A DNA stretch of 64,000 nucleotides from Paenibacillus sp. N3.4 (lineage in GTDB: Bacteria; Bacillota; Bacilli; Paenibacillales; NBRC-103111), in contig NZ_VRTT01000020.1 of NCBI RefSeq assembly GCF_008017805.1, positions 42,630 to 106,629 on the forward strand. Direction: 5' to 3'. The notes below the pieces were generated by a model that was not told the origin of the DNA, ran no database searches, and saw only the letters and a program-made list of their open reading frames with translations. Below, piece by piece: positions 1 to 11,762 of the stretch (the stretch's first letter is position 1; every line of letters starts with the position of its first letter). The position numbers and the translations under genes are program-made.

Positions 1-370
1 AGATATCGGTAATATGCGCAAGGTAATAAAGAGGTGTTCCATCCGTATCGTCTTTTATTAAAATGACATGTACCGATGCCCATATGATCGTTCCATCTTT
101 GTGCAAAAAACGTTTCTCCATAGAAAAGGAGGTCGATAAACCATTTGTTATATGTTGGATTTGGAAGGCACACTTGGGCCAATCGTCTTGATGGGAGAAT
201 GTTTGAATGCTCAGCCTTAATAGTTCATCTTCTCTGTATCCGAGAATGGAACATAAAGCCGGATTTATTTTAACCAAAAGCCCATCTAAAGAAATGAAAG
301 CAACCCCAAAAGGAGAATAGCGATGGACATGTTCAAAAAAAGAGTGTTCATCCACTTGTGCGCTGCTCAT
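1..370 (-). CDS. PAS-domain signalling protein, N-terminal part (runs off window)
   Basis: Reading leftwards from an ATG at 368-370, the frame stays open for 123 codons to the window edge. The translation is a PAS domain: an early hydrophobic strand (SPFGVAFISLDG), the typical GYREDELL helix, and a PAC-like end (KDGTIIWASVHV, then AHITDI). PAS domains at the N-terminus usually sense a ligand or redox state for a diguanylate cyclase, phosphodiesterase or histidine kinase. The output domain lies outside the window, so the class is unknown. The gene follows the AraC gene on the same strand with about 110 bases between, so it probably has its own promoter. Confidence 0.75.
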   Translation of the reverse strand, partial: MSSAQVDEHSFFEHVHRYSPFGVAFISLDGLLVKINPALCSILGYREDELLRLSIQTFSHQDDWPKCAFQIQHITNGLSTSFSMEKRFLHKDGTIIWASVHVILIKDDTDGTPLYYLAHITDI

Positions 371-481
371 TATTAGCCCCCATTCAATTATTTGATATGT
401 ATCCATCATAAGCGTTTATTGTAAATAAAACCATTAGAAATCAGTATCCCTTTCCATAGGAAATGAAACATATGTCAACGC

Positions 482-1342
482 TTACTTGAATAAGTGTGCA
501 TGATTTTTTTGATTATATTGATTTCTAAACATTTCTGGCGTCAAGCCTTCAGATTTGCGAAAGGTGGAAATGAAATGGGAGGCATCGAGAAATCCGGTCG
601 CCTCAGCCACATGCTTCACCGTTTGATCAGGCATAGCGATCAGCATTTCTTTGGACTTTTGCAGACGAAGCTGCAATACATATTGATAGGGAGAAATGCC
701 AAAAGCTTTGCGAAACAAGGTGTTGACGTGTTGAGGACTAAGTCCAAGCCGATGTGACATCCAACCGAGTCCAACCTCTGAAGATCCATAGACCTCCTCC
801 AGTTGAAGCAAGAGAGGCAGCAAACGCTCATGGCTTTGAGAGAAAGAAGCGCTCCGATTCACATTACCGTGTTTTTTTAAAAGCGTGAGGAATTGATAAA
901 TTTCCAGTGAACCATTCGTACCGGTAAAGTCATGGCTGTATTGATACTTGTCGTAAAAATAAGTGTGAATGTCCGCAAGTGGTGTATCTTCTCCCCAACT
1001 CACTACCGTTAGCACGGGCAGCTCTAGTGCATGAACAATGGAAGCGGCCAATGAGCCATCAAAGGTTAAATACCAAGTAGACCACTTGTTTCCAGATGCT
1101 TTGTAGGCGTGAGGAATACTTGCCGGTAAGAGCAAACCTTGATGCTCGTTTAGTTTTAGGTTTCCGTTTTCCAATTGAATGTCTCCGCTGCCTTCGATAG
1201 TTTGCAGCCAATGGAAGCAGGGGTATCCCTGCTCTCTTTTTAAGTAGTCCTGTTCCTGCTCATACCCAACAGTTTCCAGAATGAGAGGAAGCTTCCGATC
1301 TGATTCTGTAATGACGAAAAATTTCCTGTAATCAGTAAGCAT
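482..1342 (-). CDS. AraC family transcriptional regulator
   Basis: 286-residue regulator with an N-terminal cupin-like sensing half (HWLQTIEGSGDIQLENG, then LLLPASIPHAY near residues 45-80) and a C-terminal double helix-turn-helix (LGLSPQHVNTLFRKAFGISP, then the second HTH ending in HFISTFRKSEGLTPEMFR). This is the standard AraC/XylS layout for carbohydrate regulators. It is divergent from the beta-galactosidase gene, with a 133-base shared promoter region. The inference is that it senses a beta-galactoside or a related sugar and activates that gene. The specific inducer cannot be read from sequence. Confidence 0.88.
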   Translation of the reverse strand: MLTDYRKFFVITESDRKLPLILETVGYEQEQDYLKREQGYPCFHWLQTIEGSGDIQLENGNLKLNEHQGLLLPASIPHAYKASGNKWSTWYLTFDGSLAASIVHALELPVLTVVSWGEDTPLADIHTYFYDKYQYSHDFTGTNGSLEIYQFLTLLKKHGNVNRSASFSQSHERLLPLLLQLEEVYGSSEVGLGWMSHRLGLSPQHVNTLFRKAFGISPYQYVLQLRLQKSKEMLIAMPDQTVKHVAEATGFLDASHFISTFRKSEGLTPEMFRNQYNQKNHAHLFK

Positions 1343-1460
1343 GCTTAATCGTACACTTCTCTTTCATTTTTTAATATGCTAGGCGAGTTATCTTATATTT
1401 TAAAACAATTTAGACTCATGTACAATAAACATATTGTTGCTAATCATAATACGAAGATGA

Positions 1461-4604
<3,144 letters not shown>

Positions 4605-4611
4605 GTTTAAA

Positions 4612-4663
4612 AAGAATGCCAATCTATGTGCCCTTGGGTCAAAGATTGGCGTTCTTTTTTTTT
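4612..4663 (+). terminator. Rho-independent terminator after lacZ
   Basis: AAGAATGCCAATCT pairs with AGATTGGCGTTCTT (one G-U pair), followed by a run of T. It lies 8 bases after the lacZ stop. Confidence 0.9.
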
Positions 4664-4753
4664 GTAGGTAAGTATATGTCTATACATTTGCTTCGCATCT
4701 ACCTTGACAAATTCGCTCGTCCCTGAAGGACAGTGATTTATCCTTGGTTTGGG

Positions 4754-4782
4754 ATCATACAATGGTACACATGTGGTATGAT
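4754..4782. promoter_or_regulatory. Inverted repeat upstream of the EamA exporter
   Basis: ATCATAC (4754-4760) and GTATGAT (4776-4782) are perfect 7-base inverted arms 15 bases apart, ending about 43 bases before the exporter start. The spacing would suit a dimeric repressor operator overlapping the promoter, but no regulator gene is adjacent. Function is inferred only. Confidence 0.3.
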
Positions 4783-4825
4783 GAAGTATGCCGCTTATTT
4801 TGTTAGTAAAGGAGCATAAACCTTC

Positions 4826-5743
4826 ATGTTAAAACGTTCCCCGTATGTTCTGCTGGTCATTGCCACTTGTATTTGGGGAGGCAACTTTGTTGCAGGCAAA
4901 GCGCTCGTTCTTCATATATCACCTATAACACTGGCTGCTATGCGTTGGAGTATTGCCTTTCTCTGCCTGCTCCCATTTGTGGGTAAGGAGGCTTGGAGGC
5001 GAAGGTTAGATTTCCTTCAAGGCTGGAAAATGATTCTGTTCCTATCCGTCACAGGCGTTGCCGGATTTAATACGCTAACGTATGCAGCCGTCCAATATAC
5101 AGGCTCGATAAACGCCTCACTAATGAATTCAGCAACACCAATCATGGTTGTGATTTTAACCTGGTTGGTAATGAAAGAGCGCTTCGCATGGTCAGCCTTG
5201 CCCGGTATCCTCGTCTCTATGGTCGGCGTGAGTTGGATTATTAGCCGGGGCAGTCTCGGGGCTCTGTTTAATCTCTCTTTTAATAAGGGGGACCTCCTCA
5301 TGCTGCTGGCCGTTTTTTTCTGGGCTTTATATTCGGTGGGTATGAAAAAGGCAGCAGGTCGATTTCCGGCAAGTCCGCTGCTGCTTGTTCAGGTTGCCGT
5401 CGCTTTAGTGCTATTGATTCCGTTATCTGCCATCGAATGGGCAATCAAGTCGCCACAGATAGTGTGGAGTCCTACTCTGGTCACCGGTGTTATCTATATT
5501 GGATTGTTTGCCTCTTTGCTCGCTTTTCTATCATGGAATCGGGCCATTGAGCTCGCAGGTCCGCAACGATGTGCGGGATTTCTCAATCTAATTCCGCTCT
5601 TCAGCGCTATATTTGCGACGACTTTCACCGGCGAGTCCTTGCGTTTATATCATTTTCTGGGGGCATTGTGGATTGTAGTCGGTGTTTATATCACGAATTA
5701 TGCCATAAAGAAGCGGCAAGCCATCAGCAAAACTGCTCATTGA
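4826..5743 (+). CDS. EamA/DMT family transporter
   Basis: 305-residue integral membrane protein with about ten hydrophobic helices arranged as two EamA repeats, typical of drug/metabolite transporters such as RhaT/YdcZ relatives. It opens with the family signature (ATCIWGGNFVAGKALV), has the conserved PLFSAIFATTFTGE near the end, and a basic C-terminal tail. These proteins usually export amino acids or metabolites, but the substrate cannot be told from sequence. AAAGGAG precedes the ATG. It stands alone between two terminators; an inverted repeat in its promoter region may be a regulator site. Confidence 0.9.
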   Translation: MLKRSPYVLLVIATCIWGGNFVAGKALVLHISPITLAAMRWSIAFLCLLPFVGKEAWRRRLDFLQGWKMILFLSVTGVAGFNTLTYAAVQYTGSINASLMNSATPIMVVILTWLVMKERFAWSALPGILVSMVGVSWIISRGSLGALFNLSFNKGDLLMLLAVFFWALYSVGMKKAAGRFPASPLLLVQVAVALVLLIPLSAIEWAIKSPQIVWSPTLVTGVIYIGLFASLLAFLSWNRAIELAGPQRCAGFLNLIPLFSAIFATTFTGESLRLYHFLGALWIVVGVYITNYAIKKRQAISKTAH

Positions 5744-5760
5744 TTCAGAAATTCGCGCTT

Positions 5761-5800
5761 AAACAGCCAACTGGAAGTTGAATTCCAGTTGGCTGTTTAT
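5761..5800 (+). terminator. Rho-independent terminator after EamA gene
   Basis: A perfect 15-bp stem (AACAGCCAACTGGAA with its complement) closes a 6-base loop and is followed by TTATTTT. Confidence 0.9.
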
Positions 5801-5896
5801 TTTAATTAAAGCAAAATTAGCGTCTTGTGAGTTTTTTGAGAGTAGGAAATGGTAATATCAAATAGTATGGAAATTTGGGAGGAAGGAGGCTTGAGT

Positions 5897-8800
5897 GTGA
5901 ATCGTTTTTACAGACCCATAGGCATCATATTCATCCTATCCCTCCTTATTATGTTGTTTACAGACATCTATTCGTCGGTGGCGCCGAGTAGGGGCATACA
6001 GCTTGCTAAACAGGGAGTACTGGATTTAACGAGCCGGGATTTTCGGAAACAAGGATTGGTCACATTGGATGGAGAGTGGGAGTTCTACGAAGGAAAGTTG
6101 TTGGAACCCACCGATTTTCGTGCAGGTTGGCGGACAGATGTTTCTTATTTATCTGTGCCTGGTACGTGGAATGGCAAAAATGAGGAACAAGGCATGAGCA
6201 GGAAAGGCTTTGGCACTTATCGGCTCAAAGTGCTTGTGAACGCTGGAGATGACATTTATGGCGTGAAATTAAGAAGTATTCGTATGTCTAATAAGTTGTA
6301 TATTAATGGAAAGCTAGAGGGCGAGAGCGGGCGTCCGGGCGTTAACCAGAAGGTGCATATTCCCGGAAATACACCGTACAGCACTTTTTTTTACCGGATG
6401 GCAAAGAGATTGAGATCATTATACAAGTGTCAAACTTTGTATATCCGAGTGGTGGAATTGTGAATTCAATCGAGTTTGGCTCGCACGGGGACATCACAAA
6501 GCTAAACGGCCTACTGATAGGCAGTGATCTGGCTGGCATCTTGATTCTCGTCATGTTTGGCGCCTATCATTTGAACCTCTATCTTCTGAGAAGGCGTGAG
6601 AAAACCTACCTACTCAGTGGCCTTTATTTCATTTCTCTCGCAGTTATTCAATTCCTCTATGGCGAAAAGCTCTTTCAAAGGCTGTTCCCGGGCATCTCTT
6701 TTGATTTGGCTTACAAGGCGTTGGATCTAAGCGAATTTCTGAGTTCTGTATTAAGTGTCATGTTTTTCTGCTCTATTAACAATCGCCTCATGTCGCAGAG
6801 AAAAATGGTATGGTTAATATCCCCAATTTTAATTTATATGGTGGCTATTATTGTTCTGCCGTATTCGCTTTATAATGAGATAAGGTCACTGTTCTTTTTA
6901 TACGTCGGAATAGCTCCCCTATTTATTCTCGGCAGAATGATATATTTATTTCGTACAAGCCCGAGGGGAACGTCCGAACGCAAAGAATTACTGCTGTTCA
7001 TCGCTGCGATTGTTTCATTGCTGGGTTTCTTGGTGGATGGATCTTTATATTCAGAGAATCTGGTCACTTCGGATCTGCTGGGCAAAGTTGCCATTATATC
7101 TTTCATTACGTTAATGAATATTTTGCTTGCGGTACGATTTACTATTGCATATGAGAAGACCGAAACTTTAACCAATCAGCTAACCATTTCCAATCAATTG
7201 AAGGATGAATTCTTGATGCATACGTCACATGAGATCAAGACTCCCCTGCACGGGATTATGAACATAACCTCTTATTTGCTGGATGACGATGAACACAATT
7301 TGTCTGCTAAGCAGAAGCAAAATCTTTGGCTGATCAAGGATACATCCAACAAGCTTTCTATGCTTATGTACGATTTGATCGATGTTACACACTTGAAGCA
7401 CGGTGAGTTGCGCTTACACATAACGGTTGTAGATATCAGGGCTGTGACGCAAATCATCTTTGATGTACTGCATTTTGAGCTCGCAGGCAAAGTAGTAAGA
7501 TTGAATAATCAAGTCCTCCCCAATGTTTGGGTTCAAGCGGATGAGAACCGATTGCGGCAAATTCTTTATAATTTGGTGCATAATGCGATAAAACATACAG
7601 AAAAAGGGGAAATAAGCGTAACGTCGCGTGTTTCTTCGGGAATGGTGTATGTCACAGTAACAGACACAGGAATTGGGATACCGATAGATAAGCATACGAG
7701 TATTTTTGAGTATTTCGAGCAGCTTGACCAAGTTATGCCTGGTGATGGGTATACGGGAATGGGCGTTGGTTTGTATATAAGCCGCAAGCTTGTAGAACGA
7801 ATGGGCGGAGAGATTCACGTTGTTTGGTCAGAAATCGGACAAGGGACGAGCATGGCTTTTACACTTCCGAGCGCTGCAGAGCCCTTACCTGTTCGTGATC
7901 ATATTTATAGTATCGACATGTATCGGCAAAGAGCAGTTGAGGAGCTCGATTCATTTGACATTTTGGAACAGCACACCTATACAATACTCATCGTGGATGA
8001 TGAAGCCTCCAATATCCATACCCTGCTAAACATTTTGAAAAGACATCCATATAATGTGATTACCGCATTCTCGGCCAAAGAAGCCATGATCAAAATAAAA
8101 GAGTATCCTCAAGTTGATCTCGTTATTTTGGACGTTATGATGCCGGGCATTTCTGGTTTTGAGCTTTGCCGACTGCTTCGCACGCAGTATTCCATACTCG
8201 ACTTGCCCATTTTATTCGCAACAGCTAAGGATAATTCCCAAGACATCGCAATGGGATTTGGAGCAGGAGCCAATGATTATTTGACGAAGCCGTTTGAAGC
8301 GGAAACGTTAATAGCTAGGATTCATACGTTGATTGCGATGAAAACGTCCATTCAAGAGGCTATTCGTAATGAGCTTGCCTTTCATCAAGCTCAGATCAAG
8401 CCTCACTTTTTGTATAATGCGCTTAGCAGTGTGATTTCGTTTTGTTACACGGATGGCGAAAAAGCGGCTTATTTATTATCGAAGCTAAGCCAATATTTGC
8501 GCTACATCCTAGACATGGACCGTAATGAATTATTTGTTCCCCTGAACCGAGAGTTGGAATTAATTGAAGCCTATGTGGAGATCGAGAAGGCTCGCTTTGG
8601 GGAGCGATTTGATTTTGCGAGTTACGTTGATGAAGGACTTAAGCATGTTGCCATCCCATCATTATGTATTCAACCGTTTGTGGAGAATGCGATACGTCAT
8701 GGTTTATTTGAAAAGGAAGGACACGGCACGGTCACGTTAACGATTCAGGAGGGAGATCGTTATCTGCAAGTTACCGTGCAAGATGATGGTGTTGGGATGC

Positions 8801-9009
8801 CCGACGATCTTCTGTACCAAATTGCCAATGGCAGTCGGGATAGCGGTGGTATAGGCATCTCCAATATTCGCAGCCGTCTGGATTCGATTCCGGGTGCAAC
8901 CCTGATCGTAAGTTCGGAAATGGGACGCGGAACAAAGATAACTATGTATTTGCCTTTGAACGGCAGTAAACAGGATTTTTTAGAAGAAAGGAGGGGAAAG
9001 GTTGTTTAA
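5897..9009 (+). pseudogene. 7TMR-DISM hybrid sensor histidine kinase, broken by a frameshift
   Basis: Start taken as GTG 5897, seven bases after GGAGG. The first frame (to 6463) gives a signal anchor and the extracellular DISM carbohydrate-binding-like domain (LDGEWEFYEG). A T8 run at 6385-6392 then breaks the frame; adding one T joins it to FLPDGKEIEIIIQVSNF, which continues to 9009. The second part holds the 7-helix region, a HisKA domain with its histidine in HTSHEIKTPLHG, an HATPase, a receiver domain (aspartate in DLVILDVMMPG), and a second LytS-type kinase module (QIKPHFLYNALSS plus its own HATPase). This three-module layout is common in Paenibacillus. It overlaps the next gene, its likely response regulator, by 8 bases. 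The break may be real, an error, or a slippage site. Confidence 0.85.
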
Positions 9010-10120
9010 TGTTGTCATTGTGGAAGACGAGAAACCGATTCTTGAATTAATGAAAGTGCTTATCGGCCGGAATCCCCATTATACGATTACCGGCGCTTTC
9101 AGCAATCCGCTTGAGGCGCTCGATAGGTTGCCATCACTGCGACCGGATGTTGTCTTCCTGGATGTGGAAATGCCCAAGATCAATGGCCTGGAGCTCGCAC
9201 ACAGATTGAATGAAATTTCTGATCAGACGCGCATTGTTTTCACGACAGCATATAAGGAATATGCGCTGGATGCTTTTCAAGTTTATGCCTTCGATTATAT
9301 ATTAAAGCCTGTTACACCGACAGCGATTGAGCGGGTAACGAACCGCCTGATTAAGCAGAATCGCACTTCTGTCCAGCCAGGGGAGCAGGCAAGGGTCATG
9401 CATGCTTCAAATCGGTGTTTTGGAGGATTCGAGGTCAGGAATCCGCAAGGCACGCTTGTTCGCTGGCCGACACGCAAGACGGAGGAACTGTATGCTTTCT
9501 TTCTCTGTCATCCAGGTCAGGATATAAGCAAGTGGCACTTGGCTGATATTTTATGGCCGGATATGCTGGAAGAAAGGGCTTCGCACAATTTACATAACAC
9601 CATCTATCGATTAAAGAAAATTTTGAAAGAGCAAGAACTGGGCATGGATATTCAGAAAACGAATGAAGGTTACATGTTGGATACATTACATGCTACCTAT
9701 GATTTATTGGAGTTTCAAAATAGTGGCTTGGCGCCCACGGAGGGTGTGCAGGATGAGGCACAGGCTGAGCGATTGTGTACCCTTTACCAAGGTCCTCTTT
9801 TGGATCGGAAGGATTACTTATGGAAGGTACAGCTTGAGGTTGGCTATGGGAAACAGTATACAGGGCTTGTACGGAGTTTGATTGGCAAAGATATGAAGCG
9901 ACAAGATTGGGGCAGGGCTGAACAAAGGTTGGACACCTACTTGTCCCTATACCCCTTGAATGAGGATATGCAGCAATTGTTGATGGATGTATACGTAATC
10001 AGTGGGAAGAGGGAACAAATCGCCAAGCACTACGTTAGCTTTGAAGCTCATTATCGGAGGGAGCTGGGAATCGAGCCGCCAAAGGAAATGAGAAAGAAGA
10101 TTGAGAATTACTTGAAATAA
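9002..10120 (+). CDS. Response regulator with BTAD output domain
   Basis: 372 residues. An N-terminal receiver domain (acidic pocket VIVEDEKP, phospho-acceptor aspartate about residue 54 in FLDVEMPKING, conserved lysine in YILKPV) is followed by a winged-helix-like region (WPTRKTEELYAFFLCHPG; LHNTIYRLKKILKE) and a C-terminal BTAD helical repeat domain (YPLNEDMQQLLMDVY; HYRRELGIEPP), as in SARP-type regulators. The TTG start at 9002 has AGGAGGGGAAAGG before it and overlaps the kinase stop by 8 bases, which implies translational coupling. It is the natural partner of the upstream hybrid kinase. Target genes are unknown. Confidence 0.9.
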   Translation: MFNVVIVEDEKPILELMKVLIGRNPHYTITGAFSNPLEALDRLPSLRPDVVFLDVEMPKINGLELAHRLNEISDQTRIVFTTAYKEYALDAFQVYAFDYILKPVTPTAIERVTNRLIKQNRTSVQPGEQARVMHASNRCFGGFEVRNPQGTLVRWPTRKTEELYAFFLCHPGQDISKWHLADILWPDMLEERASHNLHNTIYRLKKILKEQELGMDIQKTNEGYMLDTLHATYDLLEFQNSGLAPTEGVQDEAQAERLCTLYQGPLLDRKDYLWKVQLEVGYGKQYTGLVRSLIGKDMKRQDWGRAEQRLDTYLSLYPLNEDMQQLLMDVYVISGKREQIAKHYVSFEAHYRRELGIEPPKEMRKKIENYLK

Positions 10121-10162
10121 GAGCCTGTTTACAGTCAAAAAGGATTAAGGGATGAATCGCAG

Positions 10163-10189
10163 AGACAGCAGAGATGCTGTCTTTTTTTG
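10163..10189 (+). terminator. Rho-independent terminator after the response regulator
   Basis: AGACAGCA, loop GAGA, TGCTGTCT, then a T7 run. Confidence 0.9.
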
Positions 10190-10199
10190 AACACAAAAG

Positions 10200-10232
10200 G
10201 ACCGTCAGGATGTTTTTCCCTGACGGTTTTTC
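10200..10232 (+). terminator. Second hairpin, ACCGTCAGG / CCTGACGGT
   Basis: A 9-bp stem followed by TTTTTCTT. It can end transcription from the left and lies just past the 3' end of the MFS remnant on the other strand. Confidence 0.75.
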
Positions 10233-10237
10233 TTACT

Positions 10238-10442
10238 TCAATTAATGTGAGACGGACGTTTGATCAACTTTCGTTGGATCCTATGACTTTGAATAATCCC
10301 GAACGTAGTAATACCAAGTGTCATTCCTAGAGAACGGAGGAAGTTCAGCGTCGAGGAGGCAGAGCCGTGCTGCCGTGCTTCGAACAGATGAATAGCCGCG
10401 TTGCCCAGAACGGAGAAGGATGCTCCGATACCGAGTTATAAT
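10238..10442 (-). pseudogene. MFS (DHA2-type) drug transporter remnant, C-terminal end only
   Basis: On the minus strand an open frame with no start encodes GIGASFSVLGNAAIHLFEAR, then SASSTLNFLRSLGMTLGITT, and stops at TGA 10238-10240. This matches the last two helices of 14-TM DHA2 multidrug transporters, where similar text (GAASSTxxFxRxxGxxxGxxxFG) lies near the C-terminus. All upstream helices are missing, so it is a gene relic. Next to it, about 10447-10524 on the same strand, an unrelated 25-codon piece (ITREVNVREIDYILKAAEY) also lacks a start and may be another relic. I did not recognise that piece. Confidence 0.6.
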
Positions 10443-10526
10443 CCTTCTAGTATTCCGCGGCTTTCAATATGTAGTCGATCTCCCTTACATTCACTTCCCG
10501 TGTGATTTCAACTTTAATGTTTTTTT

Positions 10527-11243
10527 CTAAATGATTGTAACATGAGTCAAGTTGGCCTTATATGCTTTTAGAATGGCATAAGTGACTTTATCCATTTTGG
10601 CTCCGTCAAAGATAGTCTTCTTGACTTCTGTCTTGAACGATACGGCATGAAAAATTGCATTTCGGAATGTTGTACCTTTCAAACCCGCATGATTAAAGCT
10701 TGTTCCCGTGAAGGTTAGGTTATCAAAACAAATGCCTGATAACTCGGATGAGCTGAAGTCGGTTTGGTCTAAGATGCAATTTTTGAAGCTTGCGCCTTTG
10801 AGATTCGATTTTGAAATTTTGGCTCTGGTTAGATTCGTGCCATTGAAATTCACACCATCCAAGTTGCTGCATTTAAAGGAGGCATTCGTTAAGTCAGAAT
10901 TGCTGAAATCGGATTCCTGCAGATTACTGTAATTAAATTTGCCGTCATGAACTTGAATTTCTCGGAGATCGGACTTCTGCAGGTTTTGCATCGAGAAATC
11001 TATTCCAATGATTTGTTGAAGCTTCGTGGTATTGGCATGAATACTTTCGATTAATTCCGTAATTTCGCCAATGGAGTCAATCGTCCGATGAAAGGCGGCT
11101 TCTTCGTTAAAACCATCCTTTTGCAAATCCTGAAGTCTTTCTTGCAAATCCTTGGACAGTTCTTCTTTTAATTCCTGAATTGGCTTTAAATCCTCATAGC
11201 GTGAAAAAATATCGTCTAAATAGGTTGTAAGTCTTGCATTCAT
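10527..11243 (-). CDS. HAAS-type helical domain plus pentapeptide-repeat protein
   Basis: 238 residues from ATG 11241-11243, chosen because AAAGGCGG precedes it; a longer in-frame extension has no ribosome site. The first about 70 residues are helical (RLTTYLDDIFSRYEDLKPIQ; ELKEELSKDLQERL) and resemble the HAAS/DUF1700 domain usually found next to PadR regulators. Residues from about 95 form a pentapeptide-repeat solenoid (NLQESDFSNSDLTNASF; NLDGVNFNGTNLTRAKISKS). Pentapeptide proteins are often right-handed beta helices that bind other proteins. It starts 17 bases after the padR gene, so the two form an operon. The pairing suggests a PadR-controlled partner protein; no biochemical role can be assigned. 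Confidence 0.8.
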   Translation of the reverse strand: MNARLTTYLDDIFSRYEDLKPIQELKEELSKDLQERLQDLQKDGFNEEAAFHRTIDSIGEITELIESIHANTTKLQQIIGIDFSMQNLQKSDLREIQVHDGKFNYSNLQESDFSNSDLTNASFKCSNLDGVNFNGTNLTRAKISKSNLKGASFKNCILDQTDFSSSELSGICFDNLTFTGTSFNHAGLKGTTFRNAIFHAVSFKTEVKKTIFDGAKMDKVTYAILKAYKANLTHVTII

Positions 11244-11260
11244 GTTGTATACCGCCTTTC

Positions 11261-11590
11261 TCAGATTAGTAAATTGAGAATTGTTTTCGCATGCTCCCAA
11301 TTAAGTTTGTTCTTCGTATAATTTTCTTTCCCGATATCCGTAATATGATAATATTTTCTCCTACCGCCCTGCGTTTCATCACCCCAGTAAGAGACAATGC
11401 TCTCATCTTGTTCTAATCGTTTAAGACTGGAGTACATGGTTGCTTCTTTCAGCTCATACTCTCCACCTGAGCTAGCCTGCACTAGCTTGGAAATTTCATA
11501 TCCATATTTATCTCCGGAAAGCAGAAGCTTGAGAATAATAGTATCGGTGTGACCCCGAATGAGATCCGCTGTAATTTTCAAATCAACAAT
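11261..11590 (-). CDS. PadR family transcriptional regulator (possible ATT start)
   Basis: About 109 residues of a PadR winged helix: DLKITADLIRGHTDTIILKL, then YGYEISKLVQ, ATMYSSLKRLEQD and TQGGRRKYYHITDIGK. Family members usually begin MxIKITADLLRGHTD, so the start should lie at or one codon before VDLKI. The only good ribosome site (GAGGAGGTGAGG, 11594-11605) sits 8 bases before an ATT (11588-11590), with no ATG, GTG or TTG at usable spacing; an in-frame TTG at 11623 lies inside the promoter and has no ribosome site. It probably represses its own operon with the HAAS-pentapeptide gene, sensing an unknown ligand. Confidence 0.85.
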   Translation of the reverse strand: MVDLKITADLIRGHTDTIILKLLLSGDKYGYEISKLVQASSGGEYELKEATMYSSLKRLEQDESIVSYWGDETQGGRRKYYHITDIGKENYTKNKLNWEHAKTILNLLI

Positions 11591-11611
11591 CGTCCTCACC
11601 TCCTCTTTTAC

Positions 11612-11640
11612 AATATAAAACAAAGTACTATGTCTGTCAA
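11612..11640 (-). promoter_or_regulatory. Sigma-A type promoter of the padR operon
   Basis: On the minus strand a consensus TTGACA (11635-11640) lies 17 bases from TATATT (11612-11617), about 22 bases before the proposed padR start. An AGTACT palindrome sits in the spacer, as might be expected for an autoregulatory PadR site. Confidence 0.7.
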
Positions 11641-11762
11641 AGTAATTTTATTTTAGTAATACTATGATGCTATATGATGACCTCATTTGTTAATGGAATG
11701 AACAAGTCTATTGAAGAATACATTGAAATAAGGAATAACGAAGATGAAGAGGTGAATCGACG

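Noticed and set aside
7414..7818. 134-codon minus-strand frame within the kinase gene
   Set aside because: It lies opposite the HATPase region, and its reading is a frame shadow of the conserved coding sequence.
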